Origin: Takakia lepidozioides
Lineage: Eukaryota > Streptophyta > Takakiopsida > Takakiales > Takakiaceae
Length of the DNA: 64,000 nucleotides
Assembly: GCA_030704615.1 (NCBI GenBank)
Contig: CM060731.1
Span: forward strand, 8,866,001-8,930,000
Direction: 5' to 3'
The number at the start of each line of letters is the position of its first letter. Positions within the stretch are counted from its first letter, which is position 1. This document shows positions 50,461 to 60,864 of the stretch, in pieces. Position numbers and translations under genes: made by a program. The notes beneath the pieces are model-generated. The model was not told where the DNA came from. It did no database searches and was given only the letters and a program-made list of their open reading frames with translations.

Positions 50461-50769
50461 ATGCATATGAAAAACTTTTAAAGATACCATGTACTAACCA
50501 ACACTTTCTTGCTTCCACTGTCTTGAATATTCCACCCATGCCCCCATCAATTGCTCTCTCTCAGCTGCTTAGAATATGCATATGAAAACTTTTAAAGATA
50601 CCATGTACTAACCAGCACTTTCTTGCTTCCATTGTCTTGAATATTCCACCCCTGCCCCCATCAATTTCTCTCTCTCAGCTGCCTAGAATATGCATATGAA
50701 AAACTTTTAAAGATACCATGTACTAACCAGCACTTTCTTGCTTCCACTGTCTTGAATATCCGGCTAAAG
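50423..50769. repeat. About 116-bp tandem repeat, three copies
   Basis: Copies start at 50423, 50541 and 50655 with CCCCCATCAATTGCTCTCTC and share GAATATGCATATGAAAA and ACCATGTACTAACCA. Steps are 118 and 114 bp. The first copy overlaps the right edge of the PPR fragment, so PPR sequence seeded the array. Confidence 0.92.
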
Positions 50770-50946
50770 TGCCTCGTAAGCAGCTGGAAAGTAACTTCAA
50801 GCTCCCTTTCTCAAGCAGCACTTTCAACATTATGACTAGATCCGCTTGCATGCATATAGTGCTTGGTAATTCCATTACCAATCCTAATGGGATGTAGAGA
50901 TTCCGAAGCCCCCCTCCCCTCACTTATGGAACAAGCTATCTTCAAC

Positions 50947-52400
50947 TCACAAAAGATCTGCAACATTTGAAGGCAGCTCATTGATAACAGTGTTGTAGAA
51001 CCTTTGGAGGTCTTGGAGCATGCGCTCATCATCCTTTGTGACAAAATTAATGGCCACACCCTTGTGCCCAAAACGCCCACTGCGGCCAATACGGTGGAGA
51101 TACTTCTCCGGCTGGGTGGGCAGGTCATAGTTAATGACCAGGGACACCTGCTGGACATGAATACCGCGTGTCAGCAGATCAGTTGTAATTAGGACTCGGT
51201 CCAGGATCTGAATCAGAACTCCATGATGATGTCCCGGGTGTTCTGGTCCAGATCTCCATGTGCGGCTGAGACAGTGTGGTCACGGGCTGCACTCACCATT
51301 AACACAAACAGACAGTGAGCACTTCATAAACAATTATACGTGAAGGATCTAAATCTGTGTATAACTCATCTGCAACTAAAACATTGGTGAAGAAGCAGTG
51401 TTCTCTTGGAAGCCTCTAGAAACGACCATCGACATGTAAAGATCAACATACCACGCATCAACTATCAGTAAGCCAGTCAACTTTCCGGCAGGTGTTGATG
51501 AAGACAACACTCTGGGTAATTGCCAGCGTCCCATACAAATCACACAAAGTGTCAAGCTTCCATTTCTCACGGTCCACATTGACATAGAACTGTTTGATAG
51601 CCTCACCTGGCAAAGCTCATCCCTTTTCACCAAGATTTTCATTGCCTTGTTTATGAATTTTCTGGTGATCTCCAGGGCTACTAGTGGCATTGTAGCCGAG
51701 AACACACCCACTTGCAGCTTTTGAGGAAGAAGCTGGAAGCTCATGTCATAAATCTGTAGAGAAACCAAAGAGGCACATCGACATTACTTGCTACTGAGCC
51801 GCACTGAATATGAGATACTCTGAAGAACGGGCGAGGCTAAGCAATGAGAACACACTAATATTACATTCAGTTGAAAGAAAGGCTCTTACTATTTGAGGTC
51901 ACAAAAACACCTCAAAGAGAGGGGAAAAGAAGACGAACTAACCTGATCGTTGAATCCATAAGAGAGCATCTCATCAGCTTCATGCAGCACAAAGCACTTG
52001 ATCGCATAAGCCCGAAGGGCATTCCGACGCAACATATCATGCACACGTCCTGGGGTTCCCACCACAACGTGAATTGATCCTCACGAACACTGGTCCCTCC
52101 AACACAGGCATGCACCTTCACTTGGAGGTAATCACCAAGTGCCCGCATCACCTTCTCAGTCACGTGGGCAAGCTCACGAGTGGGAGCCAATACAAGCGCT
52201 TGGCACCCCAATAGTTGGTAGTCCAATTGCTGAAGAATACCAGAACAGAAAGTAGCTGTCTTTCCCGTCCCGGACTGAGCTTGCTGAATGACATCGAGGC
52301 CCTTGGTAAAGGGCACAATACCACGTTGCTGGATGGCTGAAGCTTTCTCAAAACCGATGAATCTGAGGGACCTGAGAGGGATGAGCTGCAAGGAGAAACT
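50947..52400 (-). pseudogene. eIF4A RNA helicase pseudogene, body
   Basis: Minus-strand exons at about 52386-51943, 51755-51470 and 51300-50947, still separated by an intron with GT/AG ends (about 51942-51756), so this is a DNA-level copy and not a processed one. Recognisable parts: [10 protein letters not shown], the Walker loop [24 protein letters not shown], motif II, SATMP, IITQ-type strand in the C-terminal half, then [20 protein letters not shown] and the C-terminal [10 protein letters not shown]. Lesions: a short deletion with frameshift near 52080; motif II reads HEAD, losing the first Asp of DEAD; frameshift near 51605; stop near 51220 with another frameshift. Functional eIF4A is about 410 residues and unwinds mRNA 5' leaders. 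The N-terminal exon is missing from this strand and lies inverted just to the right. Confidence 0.92.
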
Positions 52401-52479
52401 GACATCAATCAGTATGGAGGCAACAGTGAGAATGTCACAGAAAGGATGCAAAGGGAGCTGTTGCAACTTGCAGCAAAGT

Positions 52480-52635
52480 ATGGCAGGATCTGCATCCGAA
52501 GGTTCTCAGTTTCACGCTCGCCAGTATGACGCCAAGATGGAGTCCATCTTCAGCGGAGAGGGCGATGATTTCATTTCTACATTGGAGGAGGTCCATAAAA
52601 CCTTTGATGCTATGGGCCTCCATGAGAATTTCGAG
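52480..52635 (+). pseudogene. Inverted first coding exon of the eIF4A pseudogene
   Basis: An ATG at 52480 starts 52 residues matching the eIF4A N-terminus: [19 protein letters not shown], a GEGDDF acidic patch, then TFDAMGLHENF. It ends GAG before a GTTAGC donor, and a CTTGCAG acceptor precedes the start, as for a gene with an intron in its leader. It is on the plus strand while the rest of the gene is on the minus strand 80 bp away, so an inversion split the gene between exon 1 and exon 2. Confidence 0.9.
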
Positions 52636-52748
52636 GTTAGCTATTTCATGAGCATGAGCGGAGTAGTAAGACAATCGGTTTTCATGAGCAGAAGTACAAA
52701 TTCCGCAAATAAAAAACATTAAAAACATTATTTTAATGGGATGTGTCC

Positions 52749-52772
52749 AAAAAAAAAAAAAAAAAAAAAAAA
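52749..52772 (+). repeat. A24 homopolymer
   Basis: Twenty-four adenines about 115 bp after the inverted eIF4A exon. A retroposition tail or a microsatellite are both possible. Confidence 0.9.
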
Positions 52773-52849
52773 CCAATATAATATTCATTGTTTGAAGTAG
52801 AAATTGTAGTTTTGAGAGCCGTGCTCGTGATATTTCGTTTTCCGCTCAT

Positions 52850-53230
52850 GCGAATTCCGAGCGACATCTGCAAAAATGGCGCCGAATTTTGCGGTAATAG
52901 GTTTCGCAAGCAGAAAAATCGGCGACATATTGCGCGGTAATAGGTGACTCCGGCGAAAAATGGTGCCGAATTTTGCGGTTATAGGTCCCAACTTCATTGA
53001 AGTGTAAGCCGAAAATTTGGAAATGTGGTGCCGAATTTTGGTACATGGTTCCGGGCATTGTATAAATGTTGGGCAGTTCTGGGCCATGTAACTGGAAATT
53101 CGGCGCCATTTTTCCAGACATCGTCTTTAAACAATGTTGGGACTTAGCCAGTTTTCGGCCCAAAAAAGGGAAATTCGGCGCCATTTTTCCAGAAATGGCC
53201 CCCTCAACTGTAACTGTTGGAACTCAGTTT
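52850..53230. repeat. Left array of GGCGCC-centred motifs
   Basis: At least five units around 52875, 52960, 53022, 53095 and 53168. Some read TGGCGCCGAATTTTGCGG, others the complementary form GGAAATTCGGCGCCATTTTT. The 14-mer GGAAATTCGGCGCC is also present in the array on the other side of the transposase (57480-57990). Confidence 0.8.
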
Positions 53231-53466
53231 TCTGGAAGATTTGCAAATTTTTCCTGCCGCCATCTTTGAATTGATTCTGTTTCGACATTGAATTGTCACT
53301 GGACGTCAACGGATATCCAACAGTCCCTAGTGTTTAAAAGACATCACTTTAATATTGTCTGTCTCATTCCAGGAGTTTTGGGGTGCAATTCATTACATTG
53401 CAAAGCAAAGTCTAATGCATAAAAATGCAATTGCAAATATCCATATGGTGGATTCCCTTTTCCCCA

Positions 53467-56400
53467 TCAATGATTTATGGAATCCCGGAGTTTGTGCAGC
53501 TCGTTCACGCTCAACGCTGGTGCATGAATAAAGTCATCAATAGTCAAGTTCATCCTCAACCTCTTCAGGTAAATGTAATACAGATGCTTGCACGGATAAT
53601 ACTGTGACCCCTTCTTTGCTACCATCAACAAGAAGTCCGTACAATTGCAAGTCGGCTCCACTCCAATCGTAATTGTGTATACGTCGTCGCGTACAGCTGA
53701 GCCGGCCGTTGCCATCCGATAAATACGCCCAAGGCCGGGTGGGGGTACGTCTACGGAGCTCTGAATAGTGCAAGTCATCCCAAGAGCATTGGCAATCCAA
53801 GTCTCATTCAACTTGTTGGGAGGGTGTCGTCTCTTCACTCTTCCGAATCGCATCGTGGGATGTGCAGAATTGTCCAATCTGTCTCTACTGGACGGAGCAG
53901 CCTGCAATGGCTGGGTCTGAGGAACTGGAAACGAGTGGGCCGGGACGTCTGTGCGTTGCACCATTCGAAATCCTGCTGCAGAAATAGCATCCGCCTCATT
54001 CTGAGAGAGGTTGCAACCCGGTGCAACAGGCCAGACGGATGGCTCGGGCATTCCCTGAATCCCGTACTTGGGCTTGCCAAATACACAGGTCATTATGTCG
54101 TGCCTACAGAACCAAAACGTCTGCGTTGTGGCGTGAGAGAATGTGGGAGTCAAAAATCTGCCGCTGAAACAAGGTGCAGGTACAACACCGTGTGGGTTCC
54201 TCCGAATCATCTTACCACAATGTGCTCTCGTATTCACCCGGATGGCGCAGCACTTCCCTCGAAATGCCGGCAATGTCCTTGCTATTCACCTGTGACTCCG
54301 ACACTCTTGTCTCCACAATGGGTATGTTGTACTGCGTTACTACAGATGGCTCGTTATGTTCCGCGGGCACGTGCCTTGTGCGCAAAGGAGATGACGATCT
54401 TGAACGTGCAAGACTTGCGGTGCTCGACGAGACCTCCTCGGGCAACATCACGGGACCATGAGGGAGCGTGCAAATATTCTTGTCAGCTCACCATGAATCC
54501 TCTTCTCCGTCAGGTGCCTCGTCAAGTCTTCGTCTCACTGGACGGGTGTGAACATCTCCTTCCAAGTGTTGGCCTCTTCGAAGCAATGGCGTGTCCCGAA
54601 GGCCCTGTCGCAAGGCTGCCGCCCACTTGCGAGGATTCTTCGATCTGGAGGCAGTCCGCATCAGCATTTCATGTCTGTCCGGCCCCAAGCCCCACTGTTT
54701 CCCTTTCAAGAACTCGTTGTACCTGCATTGCTGCATAATTGACCTGACAATGTCCTCCGTTGTGGCAGTGAGGATGTCCACCAGATGCGCCGCAGAGGAG
54801 GCACGCCAGGAAGAATGTACTGATTCGGCCATGTTTGTTGTCGACATGTCGGTGTCGGAGTCCAGACACATTTCCTGCACATGCACATGTTGAGGTTACA
54901 AGCAAGTTACAAAGAACGAGTAGCATAATATTCAACGTGACGTGAATTCGTCCAACTCTCTTCCCGCATATAGTCGTCGAACTGGAGGAAACGATAATGC
55001 CACCATACTAGCCAACTGACCATTGCTCCCTCGTCTGATTTCTTTACAGCACCTGACGTTGTCCACCAAGCCCGTATACATGCAAATTGTGTCTCTGCAT
55101 CATCCAGGTGGGAGCACGCTTCCACGCAAGACACATGGAACGGTGCTCCTCTCTGAAATCTGGCGCCACGAGCCGGGTTGTGTACTGCGACAAGCTCTGT
55201 AGAAAATGGAACCCACAAGATCTCTCCTTGCCTTCCATCGGAACATTGGGGTCTTCCCCGTACACCCTTCGGATGGCAGCCCAATTTGCTTGTGCGTTGT
55301 CCACCATGAAACCACGGAAATTGGGAGGGGGCAATCCCTCCCTGGCCATCTGTTCGTTTATTCCCTGCCAAAGAAGCATCTCTGATTGTGTGTCCTCTCC
55401 TTTCATCTCACAAATAGCAATTGTCATTATCATCCTACAGTGGGTGTCGTAGACATGTGCAGCCATTGTCACCCACTGGTGATTTGTAATTCGCTTGATA
55501 TGGTCGAACATGACCCAACTGTTTGACAAGTCCCCACTCGTCATCCAGTCGACCAGTTCGACGCCGCTGCCAGGCCCACACGTGGACATTTTGAATACGA
55601 AACAACGATCTGCCTCAGTCCTTGTCCTGGAAACCTACTTCCATGAATGTAGTCATATCCACATCGTCGCTTCACCTCCAGAATGGAGTGCATATCCGAG
55701 CCACGCCCAATTTTCTGTTTGCAGGAGACAATGTGGTTTTGGACATTCGGTGAACAGACGTGGGACACCGACTCCAGTAATGCCTCCATTTCCTTCTCAT
55801 CGAGAGGAACTCTGTCGGAGCCGTCTTCCGACATAATTCTGGCCAATGCCATCTTATGGGCGGCCTGCAGCTGTATCTGTTTGGGTTTGGCACCAGGTCT
55901 CAACCTAACCTCCTCCTAAATGAGCTGCTCTGCCTCGTGGGCAGCCTCCCGCGAGTTCCCCCTCTCCAATTTGTGACAATGGGAACCAACGTGCATGCAA
56001 GCTCGTGTGAGGTCAGGGAAACGGTGCAACACATAGAACTGCTTGGCATTACAAACAGACATGCAATGTGGTGGTTCTTTGCAATGCGCACACTTAAATG
56101 TGGAGTTTGGAACCTTCTCCTGAGCTCGAAATGGTTGATGAGTTGTGCCTGTCCAATCCGTCTCGTTCCTGTGACCTCCGGATTTAAAGTGGAAGCAAGT
56201 GGGGGGAGAAACACCGCAACGCGCCCGCACAAACAACGTAGCGCACCCGCACACCATCGAGCATCTTCATGCTGGTGGTTTTGGTGATGCACCAAGGATG
56301 ACCGTCATGTTTCCTATCCATATCTGTCAACATTCCGGACGCCCTCGAATAGTCCGTTCGAGGAGGGAACTCAAAGAACATATTACCGTCGACGTCTGCG

Positions 56401-57044
56401 GGAAGGCATGTAACGGATTTAATGGCGAACTTGTTGTAGTCCAGCCCAGCCAGCTCCGAGCGGTGTCCCTCCATGTGAAGCCCTCGCAGAATTTCAAGAA
56501 TGGATCGAACTGCTGTGTTTGTGCTAGGAATATGATTCCCTCGTCCGCTGATGTCCATGGAGGACTTGCCTGATCTCCAGGATGATCTCGGAACTTCCAT
56601 GATCTCGTCGGAGTCGGACAGGTTGTGAACAACCCGGTTCTCGCTCTTCATTGATGGGTTCGGCTCTGGATTTACTTCGTTGCGGACTTCTCTCTTTGAG
56701 GTACCCACTCTCTGATTCGCTGATTGTTTCGTGGAAGGTGGCAGGATAGAAGGCGCATTTGGGGGGCAAATGAAGTCCCCAACAGCCCTGTATATGACGT
56801 TGTCCGATGGTGGAACTCGCCATTCCCTGTCGTCGCCAAAATCATCGTGGAGCACAACAATACTTTCAACTACAACTCCGTTTGAATCCTTCATTTCCTC
56901 CTCCAAAAATACCGGCCCCGGTTTCAGGTGGTATCGAACGCAGAGATATTTCTCCATCACCCGACAGATCTCCCCTCTGCATGGAAATGTAGCTCTATGC
57001 TCGTGAGGAGGGCAGTACACTATAGCACTCGGGTTTTCTGCCAT
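53467..57044 (-). pseudogene. Decayed MULE-like transposase with SWIM zinc finger
   Basis: Minus-strand frames from an ATG at 57044 to a stop at 53467 form one broken protein of roughly 1100 residues. In order: an N-terminal region with PPHEHRATFPCRGEICRVME; a linker; a block with SGGHRNETDW (near 56160) and a Cys/His cluster FKCAHCKEPPHCMSVCNAK then CMHVGSHCH (near 56100-55990), likely a DNA-binding finger; the nuclease region with GFMVDNAQANWAAIRRVYG (near 55290), where the Asp fits the second acidic site; a helical insert; and a SWIM motif, CNC near 53640 with PCKHLYY (CxCxnCxH). MULE transposases combine exactly these parts. Breaks: a one-base frameshift in a C run near 56205, a stop near 55918, frameshifts near 55620 and 55060 and later. 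The copy is dead. Confidence 0.82.
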
Positions 57045-57479
57045 GGGAGTTGTGCACACAAGACTGCCAGGACGGCGTTCGGACAAGCGCCCTGGGAGAA
57101 GGGGGGATGCAGCGAGGGGAAGGAATGCAAGGCCGATTTTGCAAGCGACGAAGCCTATTCACGAATCCGGGGAGCCCACTCTCCCGAAATTCCACTGTCA
57201 GAGAGTTAATGAACCTTGTCTGCGGAATGCGGCCCCTGGCCTTTGCGCAATAACTGCCAACGGTATGCAGTCAGAAGGTATATGACCTGTGTAGATGCGC
57301 TGCGCAAACCAATCATTACAGCGTCTGACAAGAAGCATGGGGGTGCGAGCGTGCAAGCACCTTCCCCATGGACAGAGGGAACTGACAGAGGTGGCATTCC
57401 AGTGGGTCTGATTACAAGATTGAGTGCCAGAACCTCGCCGCCAAAAGTAAACATACAACAGCGGCACCAAATTTGCATC

Positions 57480-57990
57480 TGAGGCCGGTCGGACGATTTC
57501 GTCTCCAGGGTGAGTCGGTCACCTGGCCGACAGAGAACATCACCCGGATGGAAAAACGGCGCCGAATTTCCATCTGAGGCCCGTTGGATGAAGTCGTTTT
57601 AGGGGGAGAGGCCGACACCTGGCCGACAAAGAACATCCCCCGGATGGAAAAACGGCGCCGAATTTCCATCGGAGGCCGACACCTGCTCGACAGAGAATAT
57701 CCCCCGGATGGAAATTCGGCGCCGGATTTCCATCCGCCCGCGCTTAGACTTACCTGGCGGATGGAAATTCGGATGGAAAAACTGCGCCGATTTTCCATCC
57801 GGGGCCGGTCGGATGCAGTCGGCTTGGGGGGAGAGGCCGGCATCTGGCCGTAAGAGAACATCCCCCGGATGGAAATTCGGCGCCGAATTTCCATTCGGGG
57901 CCCCCCAAAGGATCTCGTGTCGGGGGGTGAGGCCAACAACTGGCCGACATAAAACCTCCCCGGATGGAAAAACGGCACCGAATTTCCATC
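57480..57990. repeat. Right array of palindromic GGCGCC-centred units
   Basis: About six units (near 57546, 57643, 57705, 57762, 57868 and 57961), each GGATGGAAA, then A/T pairs, then CGGCGCCGAATTTCCATCC or close to it, joined by spacers with CCGACACCTGGCCGACA. Unit 57705-57736 is a 32-bp palindrome with one mismatch. Spacing is irregular, about 60-105 bp. Confidence 0.88.
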
Positions 57991-58123
57991 CGAGGCCTGT
58001 TAGAGGGCTGCTTGGGACTTAGACGCTTTTACGGGTTCTGTGGGGTACCCTTAATTTTTGCGCAAACTGAGACCAACATGAGCTTTAGGGGTGGCAGCAG
58101 CAGGCTTTAGGGGGGGTTACGCA

Positions 58124-58254
58124 GCCCGACACAGCTTTACACAGCCCGTCACAGCCTGTCACAGCCAACACAGCCGACACAGCCCGCCACAGCCAACACA
58201 GCTCGACACAGCCAGTCACAGCTCGGCACAGCTTGACACAGCCTGTCACAGTAC
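58124..58254. repeat. 9-10-bp minisatellite
   Basis: About fourteen units of CACAGCCNGA type (CACAGCCCGA, CACAGCCTGT, CACAGCCAA and variants) with strong conservation of CACAGC. Confidence 0.92.
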
Positions 58255-58771
58255 ATGGGGAACAGTTATCATTGGCAGGGAACGACTGTGAGGGAACGAC
58301 ATCTGCAGAAGGAACGTGTTACTTCAGGGATGACGGTTAATTAGTTAGGTGGTTAGAACAGCTTGCGGGCAGATAAGGGGAGCGGCAACGGAAAGAGAAC
58401 ACTTCACAAGGAGCGCTTCTTGGTCATGTAGGAGAGGAGATCAGGCGGAGAGCAAGAACGAGAGCATGGGAGAAGGAGGAGAGATGAACAGTAGATGCTT
58501 GTTACTGCAAAGCTGTAGTGAAACTGTAGGGCAGATTAGAGTCACCATGGCATTGGCCTGATACCTGATAAATCATAATCTGATACTTATTCGATACAAA
58601 CACACTGTGTAGAGTGACATGAGTGAAGCTGTGAAATGAATGCATGATTAATTGGAATTAAGTAGATACTGAAGCAATCTGATGCTTCAGTATCAGATAA
58701 GGTGAATTGATAACATGAAGACAAGAAGGAATACAAATGGAAAGCACAACCATGATCACTAGCTGTAGATC
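58255..58771 (+). other. Leader of the Gypsy element, LTR not resolved
   Basis: Non-coding. Lies upstream of the first element ORF, so it should contain the 5' LTR end and primer-binding site, but without the 3' LTR these could not be placed. A 12-bp perfect hairpin at 58665-58694 (GATACTGAAGCA, 6-bp loop, complement) sits 78 bp before the first ORF. Confidence 0.5.
58665..58694. repeat. 12-bp stem hairpin in the Gypsy leader
   Basis: GATACTGAAGCA and TGCTTCAGTATC around ATCTGA. Stem is perfect. In a transcript it would fold just ahead of the first ORF. Confidence 0.85.
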
Positions 58772-59467
58772 ATGACTGATTGTACTGAGCGGGCTGAGTG
58801 CTTAGAAATATCCAACTCTTCTATCTTGGAGTTTCCACCTCGAATAGCAAAGGGATGGGTGAGTAAAAGCCGTTCAACATTTGGCGACCATACTGGGGGA
58901 CTGGGTCATGAACAGCTAGATGTGACAGGCATCTGGTGGGATCATGGTGGATGGAGAATTAAAGAATTTGATATGAATCAAATTCCCTGTGAAACTGAGA
59001 AGGAAAGATTGTCCAAACAATTCTTTCAGAGGTTCTTGGAATTGCCAGACGGTTGTAAAGAAAACATTCTTAAGAGAGTGCATGATGCTGACCCTGAGTG
59101 GGGTCTGGAGAAAAGGGTGATAAAGATTTATCAGGTGACCTGTAGAGGAAGAGCACGTTGGTTACCAACACTGGTTTATGTGATAGCGTTGCTATCCATT
59201 AAGCGAGTAGAGTTTGAAGGCTGGGAGGAAATGAAGGTGAATATTTATACTCATATGCATGAAGAGCTTGTATTGGTAAAGAATTGGATTCCAAAGGATA
59301 TTCTGTGGATCAAACTCACACCAAGAACAACTTTCCAGACTTGTTTGCCATATGGTTATATGGTAACGGAGACTTCTAGTATAGCCAAGGGTGTATTGAA
59401 GCTTGAAAGAAACCCAGGCATATACGAGAGATACTACAGAAGAGAGTTTTGGTTATTGCCACATTAA
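58772..59467 (+). CDS. Unknown 231-residue ORF upstream of gag
   Basis: An intact ATG-to-stop frame, 20 bp before gag and in a different frame. The protein is Trp/Tyr-rich and globular-looking: it includes GIWWDHGGWRIKEFDMN, a KQFFQRFLELPDGCKENIL helix, RARWLPTLVYVIALLSIKRV (a hydrophobic segment) and a basic C-terminus RYYRREFWLLPH. It is not an aspartic protease, RT, integrase, chromodomain or gag. I recognise no family. Its intactness, while gag-pol has collected five stops, may reflect chance, younger origin or selection. A role in the element is inferred only from position. Confidence 0.8.
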   Translation: MTDCTERAECLEISNSSILEFPPRIAKGWVSKSRSTFGDHTGGLGHEQLDVTGIWWDHGGWRIKEFDMNQIPCETEKERLSKQFFQRFLELPDGCKENILKRVHDADPEWGLEKRVIKIYQVTCRGRARWLPTLVYVIALLSIKRVEFEGWEEMKVNIYTHMHEELVLVKNWIPKDILWIKLTPRTTFQTCLPYGYMVTETSSIAKGVLKLERNPGIYERYYRREFWLLPH

Positions 59468-59487
59468 AGAAATGAAAGACATGGGAC

Positions 59488-60864
59488 ATGAGTGATGAAA
59501 GAGAAGCTAGACTCCAGAGATATTCAGCAAAAAGAGAAAGTTATCTGAAAGCTAATTATCCATATCTTTGGGAGAGAGGAATAGACATAGGGGAATCATC
59601 TGGACCTCTCACACCATTAAGATCAGAGAGTACATCATCCATACCGGAAGAACTAGAGTTGGATGCCACTCCTTCTTTTTCTTTGCAAGAAAGATTAAGG
59701 GAATTGGTACGGGAAGAAGATCAACCACGAGGTGAAAGATTTGAGGTACATCCCTGGATAAAAGATTTGACAGAAATCTTTGATAAGAGTTGGCATGGAA
59801 CACCAAAAGCAGGAACTCCTGTTTCTGAGACGGAAGATGAAGAAGGAGGAGAGGATGTGGCAGAGCCAACGGAGAGTTCAGACTCTCCAACACCATTGCA
59901 GTTGAGTTACATGAGTGAAGAAGAAACCCAAGGGCAGAACTTGGAGGATGAAAACAGAGAGAAGAAATTGGAAGAGGAAGAGTATGAAGAAGTAGACCCA
60001 ACAGCTGAGGTTGAGACTACAACCAGGACATCCCAACCCGTTGGACCTGGATCAAGTGGAGCACTTGGATCACAGGCCAACGAAGGTGTCGGCTCAGGGG
60101 GATCAGGCGGGCAGCCTGGATCTGGCTCTGGGGGGATAGGGAGTGTGGGAAGTAGTGCAACTGGAGCTGGGAATACTGTGAATATCGTGGGGCCAGTAGC
60201 AGGGAGTGCTCAGGGGCCACCACTTGGTGGAAGATCCACCACAACTACAACAGGTCCTCAAGGACCAGCACCAGTAAGGGGGCCAGCATCTGTCAGTGGG
60301 CAGAAGGTAGGGCCACAGATGGCGTTACAACCAATACGGGCAAAACCACATTTTCCAATATATTCAGGAAAAGGGGATCCTGATGTACACATTAGCCAAT
60401 TTGAGCACATGTGTATTGTGAACAATGAGACTGGCGATGATGCCAAGATGAGATTGTTTCCTTGTTCACTTATCAAGAAAGCAAGTGAATGGTATGCAAG
60501 ATTCCCTGATAATCATTTCCTAACCTGGAATGGCTTGAATACAGCATTCCGAAATAGGTTCAGGACAAGTAAAACTGAGGATGAAGTGTATGGAAGTTTA
60601 CAACAGTTAAAGCAAAAGAAGCATGAAACTGTTGAGGAGTATATGGAAAAAATGGAATTGATGATGAAAAAGTTGGCTGCTGTACCAGCACCAGGTTTAC
60701 AGAAGACTTGGTTCGTGAGTGGACTAAGACCAGAGTTGCAAAAGAAAGTGGATATGTTACCCCATAATACAGTGGAGGAGGCATTTGAAACAGCGAACAG
60801 AATTGAGCAATTGGGAATGCTTAGGAGAGAGAAAAGGGATGATGATGACTATGAGGATGAGTAA
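59488..60864 (+). CDS. gag: Gypsy Gag (capsid) ORF
   Basis: 458 residues. Residues 1-180 are acidic and Ser/Glu-rich; 180-285 form a Gly/Ser/Gln-rich low-complexity linker; from about 290 the retrotransposon gag capsid domain begins with HFPIYSGKGDPDVHISQFEH, then ASEWYARFPDNHFLTWNGL and a helix YMEKMELMMKKLAAV. It ends at TAA 60862-60864 in a Asp/Glu run that continues in frame beyond the stop, so the stop is probably a mutation and the original Gag was longer. Gag forms the particle that holds element RNA. Confidence 0.9.
   Translation: MSDEREARLQRYSAKRESYLKANYPYLWERGIDIGESSGPLTPLRSESTSSIPEELELDATPSFSLQERLRELVREEDQPRGERFEVHPWIKDLTEIFDKSWHGTPKAGTPVSETEDEEGGEDVAEPTESSDSPTPLQLSYMSEEETQGQNLEDENREKKLEEEEYEEVDPTAEVETTTRTSQPVGPGSSGALGSQANEGVGSGGSGGQPGSGSGGIGSVGSSATGAGNTVNIVGPVAGSAQGPPLGGRSTTTTTGPQGPAPVRGPASVSGQKVGPQMALQPIRAKPHFPIYSGKGDPDVHISQFEHMCIVNNETGDDAKMRLFPCSLIKKASEWYARFPDNHFLTWNGLNTAFRNRFRTSKTEDEVYGSLQQLKQKKHETVEEYMEKMELMMKKLAAVPAPGLQKTWFVSGLRPELQKKVDMLPHNTVEEAFETANRIEQLGMLRREKRDDDDYEDE

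Noticed and set aside
50947-52772. Twin-primed retroposition of eIF4A mRNA (inverted part plus poly(A))
   Set aside because: Introns are retained in the minus-strand part, so the copy did not come from spliced mRNA.
53824-54738. 304-residue plus-strand ORF
   Set aside because: Lies antisense to the SWIM and helical part of the MULE-like transposase, which has recognisable motifs; the plus-strand frame has no family features.
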